Source: Arthrobacter sp. efr-133-TYG-118
GTDB taxonomy: Bacteria > Actinomycetota > Actinomycetes > Actinomycetales > Micrococcaceae
DNA: 64,000 bases
Assembly (NCBI RefSeq): GCF_030209755.1
Contig: NZ_JARVRH010000007.1
Coordinates: 62,001-126,000, forward strand
Direction of reading: 5' to 3'
Below the pieces are notes generated by a model. That model was not told the DNA's origin, did no database searches, and worked only from the letters and a program-made list of their open reading frames with translations. Shown one piece after another: positions 26,725-34,260 of the stretch. The stretch's first letter is position 1. The number at the start of each line of letters is the position of its first letter. A program made the translations under genes and the position numbers.

Positions 26725-28016
26725 ACGGCCAAGCCGAGGACGAACTGCAGCGTTCCTCTTGGCGACTGGCCCTGCAGACCGGAGCTTTGTTGGTGCTGCT
26801 TTTGGTGGCGATTGCCGGATCGGTGCTGTTGATTGTCAGCACGAGCCAGGCCAGCGCAGCCCAACGCCTCCTGACCACCGCCACCGAGCACGTGGACTCG
26901 ATCGTGGACGCCCCCGCCGGAACCTGGCTCGCGATCTCCAACCAAGGCACTTTGACGGTGTCCCCCGGGATGCCCTCCGGGCTGCCGGACCTCAAGGCCA
27001 TCGAGGCGGTCGCCGCCAGCGGAGTCGCCGCCCAGGAGGACGTTTCCATAGCTGGCCGCCCGTACACCGTCCGGACCGCCGATTCCGGAAGCCGGGTAGT
27101 CCAAGCAGTGTTCGATCGCCACGAGAATCTGGAGGAATTGAATCGGCTGGGCCTGGCCCTGTTGTTGACTTGCGGCGGAGCGGTGGTGTTGGCGAGCCTT
27201 CTGGCGGTGTGGTTGGCCCGGCGAGCCATGCGCCCCATGGCCGAGGCCCTCGACCGGCAGCGGCGATTCGTCGCAGATGCAAGCCACGAACTGCGCACGC
27301 CGCTGACCCTGCTGAGTATGCGGGCGCAAATGCTGCGGCGTCGCGTGGCATCTTTTCCAGCGCACGAGCCGCCGGGAAACATTGACGCGGAAGTGGACGC
27401 CATGATCGAAGATTCGCGCTCGCTGACTCGATTGCTCGAAGACCTGCTCATTTCGGCGGATTCGCGGCAGGTCGAGCTCACGGACGTCGACGTCGTGGCA
27501 TTGGCGGACGACGTCGTCGAATCGTTTTCGGTTTCTGCCGCGCGCCGCGGGATCACGGTTGAACGAAGCGGAATCGACGGCCCGATGGGGATCACTGCCA
27601 CGCCGACGGCGCTGCGCCGGCTTTTCGTGGCGTTGCTGGACAACGCAGTCCGCTTCGCCCGGTCACGCGTGGAGGTGGGCGTTTCCAAAGACCCGAGGAC
27701 CCTTGTCATCACGGTCAGCGACGACGGCCCCGGATTTTCCGACCACGTCAAGCCTCGGGCCTTCGAAAGGTTCGCAACTGCAGCTCCTGCCGGCGTTGCA
27801 CCGGAGGACGGTACCGGGCCGCGCCACTACGGTCTCGGGCTAGCGCTTGTGGCTGAAGTGGCCGCCCAGCACGGAGGCCGGGTGGAAATCGGGACACAAG
27901 CCGCGGGAGCAGTCATCATTGTGCGCCTGCCGATGATCCGAGGAAAGCGCGGGAACTCTCCAGCAGCCGGTTCCTGGTTACGCGCCTTTGTTTCCAGGGT
28001 TCGAAGAATGTTCTAA
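26721..28016 (+). CDS. Membrane sensor histidine kinase
   Basis: This 431-residue kinase has two transmembrane helices (about 19-41 and 143-166) flanking an extracytoplasmic sensor of about 100 residues, then a HisKA domain with His189 in ASHELRTPLT, and a HATPase_c domain (DNAVRFA, DDGPGFS, GLGLALV). It is the cognate partner of the upstream PhoP-like regulator. The sensor has no recognisable fold. It may detect the state of the extracytoplasmic flavin system. Confidence 0.92.
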   Translation: MNGQAEDELQRSSWRLALQTGALLVLLLVAIAGSVLLIVSTSQASAAQRLLTTATEHVDSIVDAPAGTWLAISNQGTLTVSPGMPSGLPDLKAIEAVAASGVAAQEDVSIAGRPYTVRTADSGSRVVQAVFDRHENLEELNRLGLALLLTCGGAVVLASLLAVWLARRAMRPMAEALDRQRRFVADASHELRTPLTLLSMRAQMLRRRVASFPAHEPPGNIDAEVDAMIEDSRSLTRLLEDLLISADSRQVELTDVDVVALADDVVESFSVSAARRGITVERSGIDGPMGITATPTALRRLFVALLDNAVRFARSRVEVGVSKDPRTLVITVSDDGPGFSDHVKPRAFERFATAAPAGVAPEDGTGPRHYGLGLALVAEVAAQHGGRVEIGTQAAGAVIIVRLPMIRGKRGNSPAAGSWLRAFVSRVRRMF

Positions 28017-28075
28017 GAACCCGAACCTAGCATTGCGAGCATGAGCAGACCATGGGGCGCCCGCGGAGGTAGCAG

Positions 28076-29491
28076 ATGACGGCCCGGGCCGGAGCGACGG
28101 ACCGGACGGCCACCCACCGGCGGATGCCACAACGGGCGCGTTATCTGCGGCGGGCACGCCTGGCGGACTTCTTGGAAACCATCGTCTGGTTGTCGGTCGC
28201 CCTCGTACTGGCCCTGTTCCTGGCGGACAGCGGACTGGTGGAGTTCAAGAACGTCCCGGGCGCCCTTACCGCCGTCGGCATCATTGCGGGGCTCGTAGGA
28301 ACCGACCTGATGCTGATCCAACTCCTCCTTGCGGCGCGGCTCCCGGTCATTGACCGGGCCTTTGGCCACGACCGGGCCTTGTTGGTCCACCAGCGCTTGG
28401 GCAAGCCCGTCTTCTACCTCATTTCCGCACATGTGCTGCTGCTCTGGGTCGGCTACGCGCTGACGTCGCGATTGAACGTGTTTGCGGAAATATGGGACAT
28501 GTTCATCTCGCTGCCTGACATGAAAGTCGCCTACCTGGGGTATGCGCTGTTAGCCATCGTCGTGATCACCTCACTGGTACTTGTCCGGCGGAAGTTTTCC
28601 TACGAGGCATGGCATGTTGTCCACTTCCTTGCATATGGCGCCGTTCTTGCCGCCCTGCCGCACCAGTTCAGCACCGGGCAATTGTTCGCGGACGGAACCT
28701 GGGCGCGTTACTACTGGCTCACGCTCTACCTCGGGGTGGCGGCAGCTCTGCTGGTCTATCGGTTCATCATTCCCGTGTTGCGGACTCTGCGCCACGACCT
28801 TCGGGTCAGCAACATCGTCACCGAGGCGCCGGGTGTGTACTCCATCGAGATGACCGGACGATCGCTTGCGGACCTTCGGGTCCGCGGCGGCCAATTCTTC
28901 ATCTGGCGCTTCTGGTCACGCGGGCTCTGGTGGCACGCCCATCCCTTCTCGCTCTCGGCGGCCCCTGGGGTCCTTCGCCTCAAAGTCACCGTTCGTGAGC
29001 TGGGAGGCGGAACCGCCGAATTGAGTGCGCTCCCGATCGGCACCAGGGTAAGCATCGAAGGACCCTACGGACTCTTTACAGACCGGGCCCGGACCACCCG
29101 GCGGGCAGTTGCCGTCGCGGCCGGCATCGGAATCACGCCCATCATCTCCTTGCTGGAGCAGGGCGACTTTGCTCCCGGCGAGATGACGGTGATCGTCAGG
29201 GCGCCGGACGAGAAGGGTCTGTACCTCTACCGCGAGCTGCAGAAACTGTGTGTCAAGAAATCTGCAACGCTCTACGTCCTGTTGGGGCGTCGGCCGAAAA
29301 GGGGCCACGACAGCTGGCTTCCGGCCCGCGAGGCCAGCCACCGCATGAGCCTGTCCACGATCGTCCCCCATGTCCGGGACGCCGACGTGTTCGTGTGCGG
29401 GCCGAGCGACTGGACAGACCTGGTGGTTGAGGACGCAAGACGCGCGGGCGTGCCCCGGTTCCGCATCCACTACGAAAGGTTCAGCTGGTGA
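28076..29491 (+). CDS. Ferric-reductase-like membrane oxidoreductase with FAD/NAD(P) domain
   Basis: This 471-residue protein has an N-terminal six-helix heme domain (His in LLVHQRLG, SAHVLLL, WHVVHF, LPHQF) fused to a ferredoxin-NADP reductase module: FAD motif HPFSLS, nucleotide motif AAGIGITP and terminal VFVCGPSDW. It can carry electrons from cytosolic NAD(P)H through heme to the outer face. The GTGA overlap couples it to the FMN-binding protein, its likely electron acceptor. Confidence 0.9.
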   Translation: MTARAGATDRTATHRRMPQRARYLRRARLADFLETIVWLSVALVLALFLADSGLVEFKNVPGALTAVGIIAGLVGTDLMLIQLLLAARLPVIDRAFGHDRALLVHQRLGKPVFYLISAHVLLLWVGYALTSRLNVFAEIWDMFISLPDMKVAYLGYALLAIVVITSLVLVRRKFSYEAWHVVHFLAYGAVLAALPHQFSTGQLFADGTWARYYWLTLYLGVAAALLVYRFIIPVLRTLRHDLRVSNIVTEAPGVYSIEMTGRSLADLRVRGGQFFIWRFWSRGLWWHAHPFSLSAAPGVLRLKVTVRELGGGTAELSALPIGTRVSIEGPYGLFTDRARTTRRAVAVAAGIGITPIISLLEQGDFAPGEMTVIVRAPDEKGLYLYRELQKLCVKKSATLYVLLGRRPKRGHDSWLPAREASHRMSLSTIVPHVRDADVFVCGPSDWTDLVVEDARRAGVPRFRIHYERFSW

Positions 29492-29982
29492 GGGCCCGTA
29501 GCGCCGTACTGGCCGGCCTCGCTTCCGCCGCGGTCCTCCTGATCGGGTGGCATGCCGGAAACCAAGCTGATTCCGCATCCAGCCGCACCACAACGAAGGC
29601 GGCCAATCCGCCGTCGGGCACCGGAACGACTTCCGGACCGGGCAGCCCGACGGCGGCTGGCACCAGCCCCGGTCCAGTGGCTCCGGCCGCTGCGGGCACC
29701 AAAGACGGAACCTTCGACGGCAGCCAGATCCAGACCCGGTACGGCACAGTGCAGGTCCAGGCCGTGATATCCGGCGGCAAGATCACCGACGTCGTGCCGC
29801 TGCAGCTGACCGATGTCGGGTCCCTGTCCAGCGAAATCGACCGGCAGGCCGTGCCGATGCTCAAATCAGAGGTGCTATCGAGCCAATCAGCCAACGTCGA
29901 CACGGTGGGAGGTGCAACCTACACGAGCCAGGGCTACCTCAACTCGTTGCAGGCCGCGCTCGACGCGGCGAACTTCAAGTGA
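29488..29982 (+). CDS. Exported FMN-binding domain protein (ApbE client)
   Basis: This 164-residue protein has an N-terminal signal/anchor segment (residues 6-22), a Ser/Thr/Gly/Pro-rich linker of about 50 residues, and one FMN_bind domain ending in VGGATYTS, the flavinylation motif with Thr144 as likely attachment site. The GTG start overlaps the preceding stop. It is the expected substrate of the ApbE enzyme at 23082 and an extracytoplasmic one-electron relay like NqrC/RnfG. Confidence 0.9.
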   Translation: MRARSAVLAGLASAAVLLIGWHAGNQADSASSRTTTKAANPPSGTGTTSGPGSPTAAGTSPGPVAPAAAGTKDGTFDGSQIQTRYGTVQVQAVISGGKITDVVPLQLTDVGSLSSEIDRQAVPMLKSEVLSSQSANVDTVGGATYTSQGYLNSLQAALDAANFK

Positions 29983-29994
29983 CCGCAGGCGGGA

Positions 29995-30948
29995 CTAGCG
30001 GTGCTTGTAGTAGTCCCTCCAGATCAGCCGGTGAACGGGGATGCGGCGGGGCAACGACCTGAGCCCGGGAATGAAGGGGACCAACGTCAGGAGCAGCGTC
30101 AGGATCACCATGGAAAACACAACCAGGACGTCGGCGTTCGGCGATGATTTGAACGGTTCCACTTGGTAAAGCGCCGAGAAGAGCCAGAGCCAGGATTGGC
30201 CGGGGTAGTTCCCCGTTTCATTCATCATTCCCCACTGGTCGCCTGTCAGATGCTGGGCGTCGGCGAGGCCTGGGAAGTAGCTGCCGTCGCCGAGGAACAG
30301 AATGCTGGCTTTGTAATCGGTGTTGTAGAACGAACCCTTTGCGCTCAGGACCGGATCAAGGGTCCCTTGCTGGGCCATGGCCAGAAGGGCTCCGGTGAGG
30401 GCCGGTACCGGGCCGTAGTCGCCGGGCGGAACCTTCGCCGGGTCGTTGTCCGGTGCTTTGCCGAGTGCGTCCGCGTACGCGGTGGTCCAGGCGGCGTGTT
30501 GCGCGTCGCTTGCCTTGGTCCATTCGTCGATCGCGGCCGGGGCTGTTGGCAGGGTTTGGAGCGGACTGATGACGAAGTCGGTGGCGGTATCGATCGGGAG
30601 CCGTACGCCGGAAAGGCTTTGCAGGTCGATCGGGCCGAGTTTTTGCGAGGCATCGGGCGTCGAATTGTAGGGAGGTCCATACCCTGCGGTGCCGCTGGTA
30701 CCGCCGAGTTCCGCCGTCGCTGTTGCTACGAAGTCCGCGGGCTGGGCCTGGGCCCAGGATTTGAGGGTCACACTCGGGTCGTCCGGCGAGCTGAAGACTG
30801 CGGAGAGCCCGAGAACAAGCAGGCCGACAACGACCACTCCAACAACGAGCTCCTTGAACAGGTCGTATTCACGCAACGTGCCGCCCCACGGCCTGCTGGC
30901 GATGTCGTCCCGAGTGCGCCACGACGTTGACACGGGGGACTTGGTCAT
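29995..30948 (-). CDS. Membrane subunit of a cytochrome b-type complex (unknown family)
   Basis: This 317-residue protein has a transmembrane helix near residues 33-52, a large extracytoplasmic domain of about 210 residues without CxxCH or Rieske motifs, and a C-terminal helix (VVFSMVILTLLLTLVPF) followed by a basic Arg/Lys/His tail. The ATG at 30948 overlaps the cytochrome b stop, so the two proteins are probably partners. I do not recognise the extracytoplasmic fold. It may replace the c-type or Rieske subunit in passing electrons on. It converges on the FMN-binding gene with a 12-bp gap. Confidence 0.75.
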   Translation of the reverse strand: MTKSPVSTSWRTRDDIASRPWGGTLREYDLFKELVVGVVVVGLLVLGLSAVFSSPDDPSVTLKSWAQAQPADFVATATAELGGTSGTAGYGPPYNSTPDASQKLGPIDLQSLSGVRLPIDTATDFVISPLQTLPTAPAAIDEWTKASDAQHAAWTTAYADALGKAPDNDPAKVPPGDYGPVPALTGALLAMAQQGTLDPVLSAKGSFYNTDYKASILFLGDGSYFPGLADAQHLTGDQWGMMNETGNYPGQSWLWLFSALYQVEPFKSSPNADVLVVFSMVILTLLLTLVPFIPGLRSLPRRIPVHRLIWRDYYKHR

Positions 30949-31652
30949 TTCCGGTGCTCGCTCTCGGTGGCCGGGTTTGGTGTCGCTGAGCTCAGCTGGG
31001 CGTCGGATGCCGCAGCTTCCAACGGCGGCACTACGCCGTGCATCCGTACGAGCACGACATGAAGGGCGACGACGACGGCGACAGCAAGGGGAAGGAGCGT
31101 GATGTGCCACATGAGTATCTGGCCTAGATCGGCCACGTTGAACCAGGCGCCTATACCGACGGCGTTGAGGGCGTCTTTGGCTTGGAAGGCAATCCACTGC
31201 GAATCGAAATTTGTTTGAAGCAGGTATCCGGTGAACGCCGTGACGATCGAGACGACAAACGCGAGCATCCCTGTGATCCAGGTCAGTACGCGCCCGCCTC
31301 GCCAGGCTGCCATCCAGAACTTGCCCCACAGGTGGATCACCATGAACATGAAGAACAGTTCAACGCTCCACAAATGGGTGCTGTTGATGAAACGGCCAAG
31401 ACTGGAGACATGGAACCAGGTGGGACCATTCAGTGCCAGTACGATGCCGGATCCAATGATGTAGACGAGGGCGGCAACAGCGCCCATGCCGAAAACGTAA
31501 ATCCAGGACGATACGTAGCTCGGTTGGCCTTCCGGAAGCAACTTGTCCGGCGGGAGCCGGCGCAGGGCCCACCCCCGGGCTTTTCCTGTCCAAGTGGAAA
31601 AGCGTGGCTCGCCGCCGTCGGCGGTTGAAACAGGCTCATGGTCAACGGTCAT
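30945..31652 (-). CDS. Cytochrome b N-terminal-domain (b6-like) membrane protein
   Basis: This 235-residue protein has four core helices and two His pairs placed as in cytochrome b/b6: NSTHLW and MVIHLW in helix II, and LMWHITL and VALHVVLVRMH in helix IV. It also has an extra N-terminal amphipathic segment. It can bind two b-hemes and oxidise menaquinol. It lacks the C-terminal domain of QcrB. It lies between a 56-residue membrane protein and a larger membrane subunit, all overlapping by 4 bp. Confidence 0.88.
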   Translation of the reverse strand: MTVDHEPVSTADGGEPRFSTWTGKARGWALRRLPPDKLLPEGQPSYVSSWIYVFGMGAVAALVYIIGSGIVLALNGPTWFHVSSLGRFINSTHLWSVELFFMFMVIHLWGKFWMAAWRGGRVLTWITGMLAFVVSIVTAFTGYLLQTNFDSQWIAFQAKDALNAVGIGAWFNVADLGQILMWHITLLPLAVAVVVALHVVLVRMHGVVPPLEAAASDAQLSSATPNPATESEHRK

Positions 31653-31819
31653 TTCCGGCTCCTTCGGCCCGGAAACGGAATGACCAAAGCGAGAATGAAT
31701 AGAACGACCATAGTGGCAATGACCACAAGATTGCCGAATTGGATCAGGAAGTCACCCCACTGGAAATAGATTCCGGGATCCGGCATTCCGGCATCCGTCT
31801 GTTGAATCCCGAGCATCAT
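31649..31819 (-). CDS. Small single-helix membrane subunit of the cytochrome b complex
   Basis: This 56-residue protein has one strong helix (about residues 25-48, NLVVIATMVVLFILALVIPF) and a short Arg/Lys tail. A double ATG at 31819/31816 follows AGAGG. It overlaps the cytochrome b start (ATGA), so it heads the three-gene operon. A DosR-like box lies 82 bp upstream. Longer in-frame readings upstream cross the promoter region and are rejected. It is comparable in size to small stabilising subunits of cytochrome complexes. Confidence 0.7.
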   Translation of the reverse strand: MMLGIQQTDAGMPDPGIYFQWGDFLIQFGNLVVIATMVVLFILALVIPFPGRRSRK

Positions 31820-31900
31820 GGCCTCTTTCGATGAAGGGCGAACCTTGGGTGGGAAGCCTTCCGTAAGAACGACGCTACAAGCTTGTTGGCCAACAGACAC

Positions 31901-31914
31901 GGGTCCAAGGGCCC
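31901..31914. promoter_or_regulatory. DosR-like box between the cytochrome b operon and a PPOX gene
   Basis: GGGTCCAAGGGCCC fits GGGNC-N4-GNCCC. It lies 67 bp upstream of the PPOX start at 31981 and 82 bp upstream of the divergent cytochrome b operon, so it could serve both. Confidence 0.68.
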
Positions 31915-31980
31915 TATTGGATGACGCGGGTCGCATGCATGCTGGAATCGATTGGATTGCGACCATCGAAAGGACCAACC

Positions 31981-32424
31981 ATGTCACCGGATACCGCAAA
32001 CCCCGTAGAAGTCCTGAACGAGGAAGAATGCTGGAACATCCTTTTGGGCGCGACGTTGGGACGGTTGGCACTGAGCATTGCCAACGAACCCGAGATCTAT
32101 CCGATCAACTTCGTCGCCCACGACGGAAAAATCCTCCTGAGGACAAATCCCGGAGAGAAGCTGTTCGCGCTCACGATCAACAACAAAGTTGCGTTGGAGA
32201 CCGACGGGGTCGGCAGCCAATCCGTCTGGAGCGTCGTGGTTAAAGGCAAGGCACGGCAGCTGGAGTCCGGTGCCGAGATTGAAGCCGCCGAAAAGATTCC
32301 CCGCCAACAATTGACCTCTACAAAGAAGCGGGTTTTCGTTGAGATCGTCCCGACGTCCATCACCGGGAGGCGCATTCACCGGGGACTGGAAAACGACGAG
32401 CTGGCTCCTAGCGACTTGTACTGA
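31981..32424 (+). CDS. Pyridoxamine-5'-phosphate-oxidase-like (PPOX) split-barrel protein
   Basis: This 147-residue protein has the split-barrel pattern of this family: ECWNILLGATLGRLA, IYPINF, VWSVVVKGKA and IVPTSITGRR. Such proteins bind FMN, F420 or heme, and several belong to the mycobacterial DosR regulon. It is one of six paralogues in the window. The ATG follows GAAAGGA. Its last 17 bp overlap the end of the convergent USP gene. Its cofactor and substrate cannot be assigned from sequence alone. Confidence 0.88.
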   Translation: MSPDTANPVEVLNEEECWNILLGATLGRLALSIANEPEIYPINFVAHDGKILLRTNPGEKLFALTINNKVALETDGVGSQSVWSVVVKGKARQLESGAEIEAAEKIPRQQLTSTKKRVFVEIVPTSITGRRIHRGLENDELAPSDLY

Positions 32425-33313
32425 ACATCTCTGTTCCACGGGGGCCCGGCTTGGGCAGACGCGCCAGCAGGACCGGGCAGGTGGCGTGATGAAGCACAGC
32501 GTGGGCGGCCGAACCGATGGTGCCCCGAACGAGTCCGTGTCCCTGGGTCCCGACGACGATGATGGAGGCGTCTTGGGCCTCCGCCAAAATTGAGCCAGGG
32601 ATTGACGTGCCGATCAGCGATCTTATTTGGAGATCGAGGTCCGGAATTGTTTCGTGGGCGCTCCGCGCCGCGGAATCGAGAAGCGCCTGGACACGGGGTT
32701 CCACCGGGGCTTGAGTCAAGGTGCCCGCTTCAGAGATGGGGCGCGGAATCCAGTGTTTCTTCTCGACGTGCACCAATCGAAGGCCTGTGCCGGCCAACGC
32801 GGCCAGATTGCAGGCATGCCGAAGCGGTAGCTCCCAATCGTCGAAGTCGACGCCGACTACAACTGGACCGCCCGGATGTTCTCCGGCACGGATGACAGCG
32901 ACCGGGCAATCGGCCGTTGCCGCGAGTTCCAAGCTGACGGAGCCGATCAGCAGTCCCATGAAACCCCCCGCGCCCCTGGTTCCGACGACCAGCAGTGTGG
33001 CGCCGGAAGAGAGTGTCCTGAGGTGTTCGGCCGGCCACCCATAGAACAGTGTCGTCTTGACAGCCAATCCAGGAACCACATCGTGGACCCGCGCCACGCC
33101 CTCGGCCAGAATGTCCTCGGCCGCGCGTCGCAACCCGCTGCCTTCGACGCCCGGCACGGGACCCAGGTCGCCGGTGATTGCCGGCCACAGGGTGCTGTGA
33201 ACGAGCTGCAGCCCACACTTGCGCAAAACCGCTTGGCGGGCAGCCCAATGGACAGCGGGGACAGCTTCGGCGGATCCGTCGAAGCCAACGATGATTTCTT
33301 CCGCGGTGTCCAT
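32408..33313 (-). CDS. Tandem-domain universal stress protein
   Basis: This 301-residue protein has two UspA domains, each with a recognisable ATP loop: GTRGAGGFMGLLIGS in the first and GTQGHGLVRGTIGS in the second. Unlike the USPs at 17898 and 51151, its first domain is intact. It lies 46 bp downstream of a PPOX gene on the same strand, forming a PPOX-USP pair that is probably transcribed from the box at 33907. Confidence 0.92.
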   Translation of the reverse strand: MDTAEEIIVGFDGSAEAVPAVHWAARQAVLRKCGLQLVHSTLWPAITGDLGPVPGVEGSGLRRAAEDILAEGVARVHDVVPGLAVKTTLFYGWPAEHLRTLSSGATLLVVGTRGAGGFMGLLIGSVSLELAATADCPVAVIRAGEHPGGPVVVGVDFDDWELPLRHACNLAALAGTGLRLVHVEKKHWIPRPISEAGTLTQAPVEPRVQALLDSAARSAHETIPDLDLQIRSLIGTSIPGSILAEAQDASIIVVGTQGHGLVRGTIGSAAHAVLHHATCPVLLARLPKPGPRGTEMFSTSR

Positions 33314-33359
33314 GCTCTCCTTACCCGTGAGAATGCTTGAATGTGGCGTGGCTCCGGGC

Positions 33360-33803
33360 TCACTCCAGATGCACGTGGCGTCCGGTCACCTTGGATGCCT
33401 GGATCCGAATGAAGAGATTCCGTGCTCCGCCGGCCCACGGCTCCGCCATGACCTTTCCCCATAGCCTGGTCAGCAGATCCTGGTCCTCAACACGGGACGA
33501 CGCCCCGCTGATGAGCACAGACCAACCCTCATTCCGGTCGGCACGTGAATCGTCGATCTGAAAAGACGACCCGAGCGACGGGACTGCCTCGGCAATGGAT
33601 CCATCCTCGGCCGTACGAAAGTAGATGGACTCGCCGTCGACCAGATAATTCACGGGGAGGATCACCACGTTCCCTTGCTGAACAAAGCCGAAACGGCCGG
33701 TGGTGTTTGAGCGCAGGAGATCCCAGCACTGTTCCTGGCTGAGTTCTTCCGCGACGTGCAGTCCGCCGTCAACGCGGCCTGCGTCCATGCTGGGGAGTGA
33801 CAT
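33360..33803 (-). CDS. PPOX split-barrel flavin protein
   Basis: This 147-residue protein has ELSQEQCWDLLRSNTTGRFG, VILPVNYLVD, IYFRTAEDGSI, GWSVLISG and GGARNLFIRI. It is strongly similar to the PPOX gene at 52865, with the same length and the same terminal GRHVHL. The ATG at 33803 follows AGGAGC; the frame is open upstream but passes through the promoter box. It pairs with the downstream USP. Confidence 0.88.
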   Translation of the reverse strand: MSLPSMDAGRVDGGLHVAEELSQEQCWDLLRSNTTGRFGFVQQGNVVILPVNYLVDGESIYFRTAEDGSIAEAVPSLGSSFQIDDSRADRNEGWSVLISGASSRVEDQDLLTRLWGKVMAEPWAGGARNLFIRIQASKVTGRHVHLE

Positions 33804-33906
33804 CTCTGCTCCTAGGTCGTCTAGCTCTATTCCTTGTTCGGGCACGATCGCGGGTATGAAGACCTGCAACTCCCTGCAGCCTATTGAGCGCCCTTCTCCT
33901 GCTGTA

Positions 33907-33920
33907 GGGCCGAAAGGCCC
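33907..33920. promoter_or_regulatory. DosR-like box
   Basis: GGGCCGAAAGGCCC is a perfect GGGNC-N4-GNCCC element 104 bp upstream of the PPOX-USP pair and 89 bp upstream of the divergent small membrane protein gene. Confidence 0.72.
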
Positions 33921-34008
33921 GGCGGTGTGACTAAATGCCCTGTGGGAGGGGCCCGAAACGAGCGACACTGGACGCAGGTACGCAATCCAAATCAAGGGGA
34001 AATTGGCC

Positions 34009-34260
34009 ATGATGTATGGATGGGGTGGAAGCATCGGCATCGGCGGCTGGATCGCCATGGGCCTGATGATGTTGCTGTTTTGGGGTGGCATTGCCACCTT
34101 GGTGATCCTCCTGCTGCGGGGGAACCACGCGGGCGGACGGGGTTTCCACGGGCCACCCGATGATGATTCCGAGCGTATCCTCAATGAGCGCTTCGCCCGG
34201 GGCGAGATCGACGAAACAGAGCTCACGGCGCGCCGCGCCGCTCTAAGGCGCCGGCAGTGA
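34009..34260 (+). CDS. Small SHOCT-domain membrane protein
   Basis: This 83-residue protein has one transmembrane helix (WIAMGLMMLLFWGGIATLVILLL) and a C-terminal SHOCT motif (ILNERFARGEIDETEL). The double ATG at 34009 follows GGGGA. Members of this family are common near actinobacterial metal ATPases and cupredoxin genes. Its last 18 bp overlap the convergent P-type ATPase gene. The DosR-like box at 33907 may drive it. Confidence 0.85.
   Translation: MMYGWGGSIGIGGWIAMGLMMLLFWGGIATLVILLLRGNHAGGRGFHGPPDDDSERILNERFARGEIDETELTARRAALRRRQ

Noticed and set aside
30949..31329. N-terminal extension of the 317-residue cytochrome-complex subunit
   Set aside because: The extension overlaps the cytochrome b gene and is low-complexity; the ATG overlapping that gene's stop is the better start.
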